From contig OY821786.1 in assembly GCA_963682175.1 (NCBI GenBank), positions 26,868,501 to 26,932,500 of the forward strand: a DNA stretch of 64,000 nt, written 5' to 3'. The stretch is from Triglochin maritima. Lineage: Eukaryota > Streptophyta > Magnoliopsida > Alismatales > Juncaginaceae. Every line of letters begins with the position of its first letter. The first letter of the stretch is position 1. Positions 45,128 to 56,195 of this stretch are shown here, one piece after another. The notes under the pieces were generated by a model. That model searched no databases and was not told where the DNA came from. It worked only from the letters and a program-made list of their open reading frames with translations. The position numbers were made by a program, and so were the translations under genes.

Positions 45128-47352
45128 ATCAGAATATATAGTGGCACTTATATTCAGCATATAACCCTATAATGTTATCATGAATCCCCCCCCCCCGAAC
45201 GTAAACGCACAACTGAGATGATTTAAGAGCATGATCAAGATATAATTCCTGAATAAAGCATAACATAAGATTCAATGAGTCGCAACACATGCTTAGATCT
45301 CTTCTGAGCCAAAACATTAAATCATTCCAGAAAGTAAAGACGAAATCAAAACACATATTCGAGGATGAATCTACTTCCGCATGTCATCATCGTTCAAACT
45401 TCTATAGATTCCCACTAACCCGCTACATGAATCGAGTTGCAAATCGTGCAACTTGCACGTAGCACCTCTACCCGACTCACTCCCTACGGCTCCTCCTTCC
45501 TCCCTGGTTTGTCTATCAACCCACCATGGAGAATATGAAAGAGGTGTCGTATCAGTGGGAGAAAACCTCAGCCATCAGCTGACGTTTAGGGTTGCACCAC
45601 AGTGTACCTTCTTGGCTAGATCTCTAGACGTGCAAACCTCAACATCAGAACCGACAGCCACTGGTGTTGGGCAGCCCCTACCCAACACGTCCCACCTCAT
45701 CCTAAGCTAATGGTTAGAGGCATACCTGAACAGCAAGGAGCCGCCTAAGCTAGCCGGAGGTCCTCTAAAGCCCACCTAGCCGCACACAAGAAGATCTATA
45801 GCTGCTTCTTCAATAGCCGTCGGAGCTCCACCAGCAGAAAACCAGAGATGGTGGTGGTGGTGAAAAGAGATGGTGGCATGGAAAAAGGAGAGAGGTAGGG
45901 TCGGATGGGGTTGATTCCTCTTTTTTTTGTTTCAAGAAACAAGCACCAAAAGGCAAGTGATCAATGTCATTGAAGGCCCAATAAAATCCTTCCATAAAGC
46001 ACACCATTCAAAGGTTTGGAAAGATATTAGAGGATCACCTCCTGATGACGTGGCAACCATGCCACCCCACCCACACGCCAACCCTCCTTACCCAAACCGA
46101 GTTCAAGCCATATTGTGCACTCGAATTGCACGAGCTCGACCCGATTGAGTCAACCGATAGCACGATTGCCCGATAGGTCTTTACTGCTTCCGAGACCAAA
46201 CACCAAAATCACAACACACATAAAACGTGTACGAGAATGAATGTGACTAAATAATATGACAGGAGAGCGGGTCTTACATAAAGGCTATGGCAAAACCTAT
46301 CAATCCATTCACTAACCTAGTTGATTAACATTCACATATACAAGTTGGTTATTTCAGAACCTAAACAAGCATGAGAGGTGTCTAATATTTGTGGCAAAAC
46401 TCATCAAGTGAAGTGTTCTACTCTAAACAAACATACATACATTCACATTTATCAACACATTCAAAAATAAAGCATCCATTTCCATTCTTTAATGCATATA
46501 TGAACATCATCTCCACCCTCAAAAGGGGATGGAACTACTCAGTAATCATTACACTACAAACTACATTAACAAAATGAAGCATTCTAATGAAAGGCAATTA
46601 AACTAAGTAAACAAGAAATATTAAAAAGCTAAATGAAAGAAAACTAAACTAAAGAAGCATGCAACAATTAAAAGACAAGACAATATTAAAAGAAACTAAG
46701 AAAAATTATTTTATTAACATGACTCACATTGCAAGTGACATTCTTCTCCACCTTGAGTTTTTGCTTCAAGGCTTTTACTCCTAGTAGAGAGAATGTCACC
46801 AACCAATGAGTGAATACAAAAGGAAGAGGAGGAGTTTTATTTATAGCCATAGAAAAAGGTAATCGGGGATAATCCCCCAACGTGGGACTAATAAAGCCTT
46901 CCCAGAATACATATAAACACATAACCCATCTCCTGGAGAAACCAGGTCGGATTCGGACACAAACAGACCGCTAATTGGCGGTCACTTTTTCCTGGATCTG
47001 ACCCATTTTCGGATATGTTATTTATTTCTTCAATTCTTCACATGGGATGCACTCGGATCGATTATAGGAGTGTCGGTCCGAATCTAATTGCCAAAATACT
47101 CCTCATGATGGAGTGGAGTTTCTTCATTTGCTCATTGGTCCTTTGGGGCTTACATTCATGTCCTTCTCTCTTGCATCTTAGTCCCTAAGTCTCTCAAATC
47201 AGTCATTTTTCCAGCTTTTAGGTCCTTTTGTGCTTCTTCTCCGCAAACCTATTTGTTTCTGAAACTCAAACATAAAACTCATTACGTAGCATTGTTTAGG
47301 TGAAAGATAACGGATATAAGACATAAATATATGCATGAAATAATGTCAGTCA

Positions 47353-48398
47353 AATACCCCTACACCTAACTTTTGCTACTCCCGAGCAAAACAAAGAAAG
47401 AGAAAAGCATACGAAAAACAAGAAATCCTAACTCACTTTCGTAAGAATCACGGTTGCACTTAGCACGTGCAACAAGCCGTTAAACCTCCTTGTCGCGGAG
47501 TGTTGTCTCCTGAGGGTTTTCAGCGGATATACCTACAAAATCCAAACATAGATGCATTATTCAACCTACCAACACGACTCGATGGACTCATTTTTGTCGA
47601 TCATTGGACACAGCAATCCTACGGGCCGACTCTATATAGGTATTTAGTCCACACACCTTGCCTAATGAACCATTCGTGCAAGTTAATTAAGGACTTAAGT
47701 GAAAGACATGGACAACCTCAACATCCTCAAGTGATACAGAGCGTAAAGTCCATTAAGGTTCTTATTTGCATTACCATTTTTTTCTTTTTTACTTTTCTTT
47801 CTCTTTTTTTTCTTACTAGTTGGAATGTAATTCTCCCAGAGTCAAGTTTCGTGCATCATTGCCCATGAGGACTTACACTATCATGTACACATTTCCCGAC
47901 ATCTCCACATAGGGCAATCCCTACCACCCGTGTAACGGGAGTTCGGTCGGTGCATCCCAAGTCAGATTACTCGAAAGCACCAAGCACAAAGTCCCCTCAT
48001 ACCTAATTTCCCAAGTGATAGGAACCTTGCGAGAAGAGAGAACACCTACTCACTTATTTCTTTTCTACATATGAACCAAAACCCCTACACATAATGTCTC
48101 ACAGCAAGATTTAAAGTGAGCTTGACTACAACAAACTTCCTTATATTAACAGACACGAATTATTGACTCACTAGGTTCAAGGTGGACTTCTTTAAATGTT
48201 TGAGTACTGAAACCCTATGATTACTCGCCCCCCGAGGGAAAACCGGGGTGCATCCTTACGACTCGATAAGACCTAAAGCCGGTATACTAGGTATCCTAAT
48301 GCATCAAGTTCAAGACAATTTTGGGAGCTTTCTTTTTACTTTGCCTCTCAACGGTTTTGCACATGTTAAACAAACGCAAAATCCACAAAACATTTTCT
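47353..48398 (-). other. Interior 3' region of element C (truncated)
   Basis: Collinear with 1290-1840 plus 3243-3750 of element 1: hairpin ttttgctactcccgagcaaaa (47371-47391), conserved block 47424-47490, and a pyrimidine tract at 47775-47815. Homology stops at cacaaaacattttct. No Gag-protease sequence of C remains. Confidence 0.8.
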
Positions 48399-49034
48399 AT
48401 TTCTAGGCATGAAAAATCAAGCAAAATCCACACGCAAAATCAAGCAAAGAGTACATTACAAAGGAGGAAGAAGAGTTCTATTTCTAGGCATGGAAAAAAA
48501 ATCGGGGACAATCCCGAGATGTTGGACTAATGAAACATTCCCAGAATCGACATAAACACATAACTCATATCCATGCGAAACCGGGTCAGATTTTGAGAAA
48601 AATGGACCATTAATTGGCAGTCTTGGCCACTAATTGGTGGTCATTATTTTTCGGATCGGATCCATTTTCGGATATCTTCTTTAGTTCTTTAATTAGTCAC
48701 GTGGGGTGCACTCGGATGGGTAATTGGAGTCTGGGCCTGAATCTAATTGTCAAAAGACTCCTCATGATGGTGCAGAGTTTCTTGGTTTGATATTTGGTCC
48801 CTTCGGGCTTACATCCAAGTTCTTCCCTCTTGCAGATGGGTCATTGTGTATGACCGAGAGGTCCATTTTGCTTCATTTAAGTCATTTCTTCTTACGTTTC
48901 AGTCATTTTTGTCTTCTCTTCTCTTCTTTATTACCTAATACCTAAAATATAACAACAAACACTCGAGTAGCACAATATTGATGTAAAAATTAGGATATAA
49001 AGCATGAATATGATGCATGATATGCTACTAATCA
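48399..49034 (-). repeat. LTR A distal piece with rearranged junction
   Basis: From about 48432 (caagcaaagagtacattaca) to gatatgctactaatca at 49034 this is the distal 600 bp of LTR A. Just before it, 48399-48431 holds scrambled partial repeats (tctaggcatgaaaaa, then aatccacacgcaaaatc), i.e. short pieces copied from both sides of the junction. U3 contains degenerate palindromes near 48600-48645. Confidence 0.75.
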
Positions 49035-49035
49035 A

Positions 49036-49400
49036 CTAAGTTTTTTGATTTGGGCACTCTCACAGCTGATTAGGAGGTTTGTTTGGCTTTTTGGCATCTC
49101 TTTTAGTGTAGTAGTAGCAGTAGTGGTTATGGCAGTTGGGATCACTGTGGACTCACTGTAGCAATAGTTTGAGCAATTGGGCTTACTGTTACGGGATTGT
49201 ATGATGGCAGTTGGGCAGTTTTTCTGATGGTACTGTAGCAGCAATTGGAGGTGGCAGTTGGATTGTGAACTGTTCATTCGCGGGAGGTTCAAATTTCTGT
49301 TTTTTTTGTAGTTTTAATCCCGAGCTTGTACGCTTTGGAGATGATTTTTTCCTATTGCCCAATATTATTTTTTATCATCTCGTAAGGCTCGGGTAGCCTT
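49036..49400 (+). mobile_element. LINE 3' end beyond the LTR nest
   Basis: 49046-49134 repeats 29491-29573 with roughly 10-12 percent differences and a 6-bp indel, and then continues with new G/T-rich sequence. It ends in a T-rich, LINE-3'-UTR-like segment (tttttttgtagttttaatcc, near 49300). The exact end and a poly(A) tail are not clear. Confidence 0.65.
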
Positions 49401-51268
49401 TGGGGTGAATTTCTTTCCACATTTGTTGATACTAAATCTGAATCGACACTTTGTATTTTGTTGATTAGCATAATACAATTGAAATGTGGATTTGGGGCAA
49501 AAAATAAAAGAAAGCAATTACAATATCATTATTGGATTCTTTCTTTGTTTGATGATCTTGATTGATGCACATTTTATCTTTGCCTTTTTTGAGAGAATTT
49601 GAATTATGGAAAATTGCGGGTGTAATGTGAAAGTATTTTTATTCTAAGCTTGAATTTGGTTTCTCTTTGTTCTCAACTTCTTTTAAATGCTTGTAGTGTA
49701 GTGATAGTTTTCATTTTCTTATTGATTAGTGCAGTTGGCATGTGATCTCTCCTTTCTCTTGCCCATTTGAGGTTATTTAAACGACATACTGACACAAACT
49801 GCTTGTGGTTCGACCTGCACTCGTCACACCTATTTTGGCGTCGCGCAGTTGCTGTAAAATGATAACATTTGTCAGAGGGAAAATCATTCTCGTTGGATTC
49901 TGGTTACCACTACTTTTCGTTGGACTACTAAATCTATTTTTCATCGGTTTCCTAGGAGCCTCCATAGGTGTGAGCAGAGATCTAGAATAGTGATGCTGAT
50001 GCATTTTTTGAAAACGGTGGCACTACGAAGAATTTTGGCCTGGTAAAGTACGTAATGTCAGAGGCCACCTATTTTACCTCCATTACTTTTAAACATTGTT
50101 CACATATGGTCAAAAAAGTTGAGAAAGAAGCCCTAAGTGGAAGCCAGTAGGATGTTTGGAAACACAAGAACCTAGTTTCAGAGTGGAGAAGCTGGGACTG
50201 AAGCCCAAGCAAATGCAACCCTCGTTACTTCTTATTCTCCTAATTCAACCGATCAATGATAAATACTGTACATCTCAATCTCAACATCAGACCCATAGTG
50301 ATTTTTATTTGTTGTATTAAGTGTGGATTGTAATCAAATTAAGATATTGGTGACATTCTATAAAGTAGTTAGCAAACTAAACATCATGGTCACTCCATTC
50401 AAATTATAGACCATATATAATAGTATGATTTCCACTAATTTTGGACTCTCAAATCGATCTCAATCGTTTGTTGATTTATATTTTTTGGTCCATATCAATC
50501 TTGGCCACTTTTTACTTCAAATTTATAAAAAAAAATGGCCCCTCAAATTAATCTCAACCAGTCGTAATATTTTCGGTCCCTCAATTTTATCTTCATCATC
50601 TATTAAAATAAACTGAAACAAAAGAATTGGTCTCTTGAATTGATCTTGACCATCCATCAACAACTTGGTGCATCAAATTCATCTTGGTCTTTGGTTATTT
50701 TGGTGTCTCAAATAAATCTTTGTTGTCTATGAAAAAATTGCTCTTGATATTTGTTAGTCAATTCATTAATACATGAATCATTAATCCATGAAACCCATGA
50801 TTTTTGAAATCAAAATTACCAAAATTTTAAATCTTTCTAAACCTCATTCAAACCGACTATGTTTTTTTAATACTCGTTATGAAATTTTCTTTAGAAAAAA
50901 CACATTCGGTGAAATCCATTAAAAACTCGAGAATTTCACTTTTTCAAAATTATGGCGTGCTTTACCTTCTAAAATATATAACCAATTTCTAGAATAAGAC
51001 TTGACCATTTATGAAGGAGAAACAAGGGTAATTTTAAATATTAATTTAATATCTAAAACGATGATGAAACTCACGTAGCTTTTATAGGGAAAGAAAATGA
51101 TTGCCCCGAGTAAAGCATGCCTCTACCATTGCCCCGACCAAAGCATGGTCCAATTCCACTAGAGGCAGTCTGCAAACCGAGCTAAAACTGGCCATCTCCA
51201 ACAAGTATGTCATCCTTTCGTCCGTAATTGCCCAACTGTTCACAGTTGACCCGTGCTCAACGTACTTA
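49401..51268. other. AT-rich spacer without recognisable gene
   Basis: No conserved protein motif found in any frame. Around 49800-49870 the sequence cacacctattttggcgtcgcgcag has a distant look of an LTR/tRNA-Asp primer junction but is too diverged to call. 50430-50760 repeats ggtcc/ctcaaat phrases typical of degraded repeats. Confidence 0.35.
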
Positions 51269-52353
51269 GGGGTGTTTGGTTGGGATGCCTGAAATGGAAT
51301 GGAATGGATTTCATTCCATTTTGGTGTTTGATTTGCTTATTTTAGGCTCATGAATGGGAATGAATTAGAATCAATTCCAGACTCATACCCCTAGAATCAT
51401 AAACTTAATCACCCACCTCAGAATGAGAATCCATTCCAGACCCTAACCTCCCATCCCTCCAAGCCTCCGTCCTCGACTCCCCGATCCCCCACCCCTCCCC
51501 GCCGTAGACCGCCTCCATGCTCGTCCCCGCCGGCCGGACCTCCGACCAACTCTTCTGCACCCACTCCGGCCACCTCCACCTTCTCCTCTCCTCCTCCCTC
51601 CCCCTCTCTCGCCTCATCCTCGTCTTCCCTTCATCCCACCCCTCCCCCTCTCCCGCCTCAGTCTCGTTTTCCCTCCGTCCCACACCTCCCCCTCTCCGGA
51701 ATCTTCTCTGTTCCTGTCGACTCCATGCCTCCGAACCTCCACGGCGTGGATCGGTTTGAGTTGGATAGAGATAGGTGAGAGGTGGTTGGTGAGGGTTTGG
51801 TGGTTTGGAATGGTGTTGTTGAGTTGGTTTTGTGTTTTGTAGGGACGGATTGGGGCGGAGAGGAGAGCAGTGGAGGGAGATCATGTTTGTGTTTCTGTTG
51901 TTGGATTTTCCTTAATTTGAATTTTGGCTGTAATGTGTTGAAGATGGATTACGGTGTTTAGAAATGATAATAATATGTCGGTTTGTAGAAAATGATGAAA
52001 CTTGAGTATGTCATTTAAATTTTTATATATGAGATGGTTTCTGTAAGTTCAGGCTAAACTAATAGGAACTTGTGAAATAATATGATAATAATATTGTCTA
52101 CGAATTATATATTTTAAGGATGTTAATATATCACATTATAACAAGTAATTAAATACATATTGTATGTTGAAATAAAAAAAAGAGAAAACAAATGATTCCA
52201 CTCCAGGGATGAACCAAACAGTCTGAATCGGATTTAGAATCCATTCATGATATAAACCAAACACTAAAAATCAAGAATGAGAATGATATTCATTCCAGTC
52301 TGGTATGAGATTCTGATTCCATTTTATTCCAAGGTAGCCAAGCAAACACCTCC
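51269..52353. mobile_element. PIF/Harbinger-like non-autonomous element (1085 bp)
   Basis: Termini ggggtgtttggttgg (51269) and ccaagcaaacacctcc (52353) form imperfect inverted repeats, flanked by TTA on both sides (51266-51268, 52354-52356), the PIF/Harbinger target preference. Subterminal gaatggaatg/cattcc words occur at both ends. The interior contains a sharply GC-rich, Pro/Ser-coding segment (51420-51770). No transposase is present. Confidence 0.82.
51420..51770 (+). other. GC-rich exon-like insert inside the Harbinger-like element
   Basis: C-rich segment unlike the AT-rich surroundings, with open frames on both strands (plus: HLHLLLSSSLPLSRLILVF; minus: Arg/Glu/Gly-rich). Candidate splice sites flank it (gatagGTGAGA at about 51770; tttgtAG near 51841). 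It could be a captured host-gene fragment. I recognise no family, and codon bias alone could create the frames. Confidence 0.35.
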
Positions 52354-52542
52354 TTAACTCCATCTGGAACTTTCTGCAATCATTAAGAACAAAAATTACC
52401 TAAATTGACTTGTGAAAAAATTAGTGATGATTACATTCATAAAAAATATAAACCATAATACTTATGAAATCAGCAAACAATGATGACTTGTGACTTTCCT
52501 AAAAAACTTGAATGATAGGGTCAACCAGACCCTTACTAGCGC

Positions 52543-52810
52543 TAGGCGTGAGCAAACTTCGGTCCGGACAGAACCAGACCGAATTTTTTCGGTCCGGTCT
52601 TCGGTCCGGGGGATACCGAAAATTCGGTCTTCAGTCTGGTCCGGTTCAATCCGGTCCCGGACTTAACCAAGATTTTGTGGGTAAAATTCAGGTTTCGGAC
52701 CGGACCGGATCGACCCGAATTATTCGGTCCGGTCTTCGGTCCGGCCTTCCTAAAAATTTGGTCTTCGGTCTGATCCGGTTCGGTCTAGTCATAGACCGAA
52801 GCTCCCCCTA
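52543..52810. mobile_element. hAT-like MITE (268 bp) with perfect 8-bp TSD
   Basis: Starts taggcgtgagc, ends gaagctccccctA, flanked by perfect actagcgc (52535-52542 and 52811-52818). The interior is built from repeats of cggtccgg, gaccgaa and ttcggtc, giving many small inverted repeats. Confidence 0.9.
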
Positions 52811-53262
52811 ACTAGCGCTCTTGTCGTTCTATGTCTTGTAGGATAATGGTACTGAACTCTTGTCCCTGCCACCATCTAAACAACAATTTGTATTATTAAA
52901 AAGTGTATCACGAATAGTACATAGCAAAAAATACTGAATTGACGAACCCAACATAAACATATTCAATTAGACATTCAAAGATATCATTAAATATAATAAG
53001 TTGATAAGTAACATATCGTAACATAGACCCCAAGTTCTTAAGGTTCAAACAAAACATAAAACACCAAACACATTAAGAAAAATATCATCAAAGAGCTTCA
53101 TTGTAGCCAGCAACATCTATCACACTTGACTCTTTTTTTCAGAATGCTCGTTCATTTCATTACTGATTCTTGTTGACCTCGGTCTCCCTGTTAGTCATTT
53201 CGTCTTCGAGATTTCATTAAAATGCTTCCACGATATGACCAGAACCTAACATCTGGAATTGG

Positions 53263-53305
53263 TAGGGCTGTGCAAAAACCGGTCCGGACCGGATGCACAC
53301 CCCTA
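53263..53305. mobile_element. 43-bp hAT relic with perfect 8-bp TSD
   Basis: Between perfect copies of ggaattgg (53255-53262 and 53306-53313) lies a 43-bp piece starting tagggctgtgca and ending tgcacacccctA, i.e. 12-bp inverted termini with one mismatch around ccggtccggaccgg. Element plus duplication is 51 bp, so the host reading frame is kept and gains 17 codons. Confidence 0.88.
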
Positions 53306-53394
53306 GGAATTGGTGTGAAAACGTCAGCATTTGTCTGTCTATACATGTCCTCCATAAAGAAATGTGAAGTTACGATCGTGGTTTGCGCATTAGC

Positions 53395-55283
53395 TGTAAC
53401 GTCCCCGAAAACAGCGGAAAATTTAAACAATAATAAAGACCGTCAACGGTCAACACAGGGCACGTCACGAGACAACAAGACGAAATGTAAATATATATAA
53501 AGATATAGATCCACGGGGAAGTCAAATATACATATGAGTCAACTGTGATTACAACAGAAAAGAATATACATGTAATCACTACCTCAACAAAATGATATAA
53601 AAGGAACACAGGATCAGATCCCGGGGGCACCCTCCTCAGTCACCACCTCGACTCTAATACTGCTCGCTACCTGAAATGCAAACAATTGAAACATGTCTGA
53701 GTTCCCTGCAGGAACTCCGTATGCCAAACCTCCTAAAATACAAAAAGGAATTTAAAGACAATGCAATGCACATGATCATCCACCTCGGGCCCACAATAAT
53801 GCCCTTTCCGCCTCCGCGGTACTGAACCACTCCTGCCACCACAAGGGTCAAGTCAGTCCACCGCTGCCTCACATGGGTCAGTTGGCACCACTGCTCCCCC
53901 AAAAGTGCAGAAAGGAACCCTGGCACTACGCCGCCACCCCAGGAGCGAGTCAGCCCGCCGAATACACAACTCGGGTCAGACGACAGCCGCTGCTCCCCCA
54001 ATAGCCGCCAGACGCGCACCCTGCCGGAACATCCTCGGCCTACCGACAAACCCCAGCAAACAGCCCAAGGTTTACGGCACTCATCCCTCACACCACGCTC
54101 GATATGAGAGGCCAACAATAATACGCCCTCGTCGAAGGTGAAATCCGTAACTCTCAAGGCCGGTAATCGACCGTCGCCTCGGAGCCGGTAGTCGACCTAT
54201 ACTCAACGGATCGCGTGTGGATAAATCCACCAACCTGCGGCAGATCGGTCGACCGCTACAAGCACACCGTTCGACCGGTCTTCCACACAGTACTCAGTAC
54301 TGTACAAACAAGTGTATCGGTCGAACCACGCCAACTGAATTACCGACCAATCGGTCGAACAAAAGTCATCTAGCGGTCGACCGTCTGGATGGTCTACGCT
54401 ATACCAAATTTATATAATATATATATCCGACCGGTCGAACCAAGGGGCCGTTCAACTGATAACAGGGATTTCAGCATTTTGCCCAAGTCTTATTCGGTCG
54501 ACCGGAACTGAAATACAGTTCGACCGAAACAACACAGACACTCTACTGCTTAATTAAATGCTCAGTCGGTCGACCGAAAGTTAAGGAGAGGTCGACCGTT
54601 TTGATGGTCAACGCTCCCAACCGACTTAGCATCGAATAGATCGGTCGAACAAGGTTAAAGGCGGTTGACCGTTTAATAAGTCAAAAACCCCACCGACCCA
54701 TTCTCATTGTTTTCGGTCGACCGGCTAAGTGGACCCGTTCGACCGATAACAGTATCAACCCTTTTTCCCGCACAAATCTAGCATAACGGTCGACTGTCCA
54801 TAGACATCGTTCGACCGTTCGCGAGTGCAAATCAATATAATAATAGGATCGGTCGACTGCCCACAGGCATCGGTCGACCGATCGTCGTCTTCAACCTCTG
54901 ATCAGGTTGAAATCCGACGGGGAATTTGACACCAACGTCGATCCCCAACACTCACAAAGCTTAAGTGAGTTATATTGAAGACTTGGCATACCTTTTTGAC
55001 GTTTGTGGAAGCCTCCCTAGCTTTGACAAGCCTCCATCCAACTCTTCTCCTTCACTTCCTCTCCTTCTCCTTCTCTCCTTCTCCTTCTTCCCCAAATTCG
55101 CCTCTCTCACTCTCTGAAGAAAGCAAGTTATGAAGAAAACGTTTTAATTAAACCTAACACCTCTATTTATATCAATTCCAAATCTTATACAATCCTCCAC
55201 CTCATGTTTCACTATTCATGGCTTAATTAGGTTAATTAGGTTTAGTTTAGTTAATTAGGGTGTTTTAGATTTAGGTTATTACA
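53395..55283. mobile_element. Solo LTR F (1889 bp)
   Basis: Starts tgtaacgtccccg, ends ggttattaca, flanked by perfect ttagc (53390-53394 and 55284-55288). It interrupts the third MULE transposase between the SWIM finger and NAQTTIV. Related to the fragment at 22900-23235 and to LTR E. Contains a CGGTCGACCG array (54246-54884) and a pyrimidine-rich tract (55034-55095). Confidence 0.93.
54246..54884. repeat. Array of CGGTCGACCG palindromes in LTR F
   Basis: More than a dozen exact or near copies of CGGTCGACCG in 640 bp, commonly as pairs 20-25 bp apart (for example a cggtcgaccg followed by gttcgaccg). Confidence 0.85.
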
Positions 55284-55900
55284 TTAGCATTCCTTTCGCT
55301 ACATATCTCCAACACATGTAAACAAGGAATGTGCTTAGTGTCTATGTATCCACAAGTGCTGGTAAATCTTTTTCCAGTTGAATAGACTTCGAATCTCTCG
55401 AACTAGGTTGTTTTAACTTTGAACAAGTAGTTGGCAAACTGGTCACTGTTTGCTATCTTGCTAGTTCATTGTTGTCACGTATTACCCTATCAATTTTAAG
55501 GATAAAGGGTCTGACCATCGTCGTGCCGTCCCTACATCTTTTAGGAAATAATTTGTTTTGTCGAAGAAATGTCCACACCAGTAATTGGAAACCGGTGAGC
55601 CCCACTCATGACATTATTAAAACATTCAGGCACGCTCGTTGTCATTACAACATATTGGCGCTCATTATCTAAACAACACGGCCACTTTTCAAACGATTGT
55701 TGCTTTTGAACACAATTCTATGCTTCCACATGTTCTTGCTTGAGTTCAAGGTTTGCTGTAAATTTAATAGTAGTGCACAGAGAACCCATTTCATAGAACC
55801 GATTTTGTATGCTTTTCTCCTTGCATCCGCGATACTTTGCCATGTTCACCTTCATGTGTTGCAGGCAGAACCTATGATCATGTCTTTCTGAGGGACTTTT

Positions 55901-56111
55901 TGTGAAGTATTTCTATAGTGTTACTGAACGATGTAATTAGATCCCGTAGTGGTGTGATCAATTCACATGGAGCTAGATTCCAAAGAATCATAAATCCAAC
56001 ATGGTTTAAGATGGTTAAACTTTGTATTCGCTTAACTTTGCATTTGCTTTAATTAATCTTAATGGAAACAACCTAATTTTAAAAGAAAAACATGGTTTAA
56101 GATGTCACTTG
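55901..56111. other. Spacer without recognisable feature
   Basis: AT-rich sequence between the third MULE remnant and the copia LTR. No motif in any frame. Confidence 0.3.
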
Positions 56112-56195
56112 TGTTGGATCGTGTGGGTTATGGGTCCACAATACTAATCACAATTTTACACTAATTACCTACTTGTTTAAACAATCAAAGATATA

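Larger units (their letters stand above)
38693..46278 (-). mobile_element. Element D: deleted Tekay/Del-like LTR retrotransposon
   Basis: Starts tgtaacgccc, ends gggtcttaca, flanked by perfect taaag (38688-38692 and 46279-46283). Two long LTR copies: left 38693 to about 41440 and right 41719-46278 (the latter containing solo LTR E). Between them only about 280 bp remain, including an initiator-Met primer site next to the right LTR, so the element is minus oriented and nearly all of its interior plus the outer part of the left LTR is deleted. The right LTR also lacks about 330 bp present at 39010-39340. Superfamily assigned from the LTR start and PBS only. Confidence 0.82.
38388..47352 (-). 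repeat. LTR C (element-1 type), split by element D
   Basis: Pieces 38388-38692 and 46284-47352 together align with the element 1 LTR (8500-9848). It lacks the first few bases and ends tgtcagtca at 47352. It is followed by aatacccctacacc, so it is a 3' LTR whose interior lies to its right. Between the pieces lies element D with a 5-bp duplication of taaag. It holds gaccgctaattggcggtc at 46966-46983. Confidence 0.85.
29580..49034. mobile_element. 19.5-kb nest of LTR retrotransposons inside the LINE
   Basis: Bounded by the start of LTR A (29580) and the end of LTR A (tactaatca, 49034). Within it lie LTR B plus the interior of element 2, a short right-hand piece of LTR A, LTR C split by element D, solo LTR E inside D, interior sequence of C, and the distal part of LTR A. 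LINE 3' sequence flanks both sides with an approximately 90-bp overlap. Confidence 0.8.
53191..55900 (-). pseudogene. MuDR-type MULE transposase (third copy, C-terminal half)
   Basis: On the minus strand: HDHRFCLQHMKVNMAKYRG (55800-55870); QYVVMTTSVPECFNNVMSGA with RFPITGVD (55590-55680); SWIM finger TCGYIDTKHIPCLHVLEIC with intact C-x-H (55290-55370). After solo LTR F come NAQTTIVTSHFFMEDMYRQT and VFTPIP, then DVRFWSYRGSILMKSRRRND followed by a stop (53191). The N-terminal DNA-binding and first DDE blocks are absent upstream of 55900. Frameshifts lie near 55380 and 55520. Interrupted by LTR F and, in frame, by a 43-bp hAT relic. Confidence 0.78.

Noticed and set aside
49800..49870. Possible decayed LTR/primer-site junction (ttttggcgtcgcgcag) in plus orientation
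   Set aside because: Only partial resemblance to the tRNA-Asp primer complement, no recognisable LTR on the left and no gag on the right.
51405..51884. 159-codon minus-strand Arg/Glu/Gly-rich frame
   Set aside because: It is the shadow of a C-rich segment in a non-autonomous DNA transposon, low complexity, with no motif; retained only as possible cargo.
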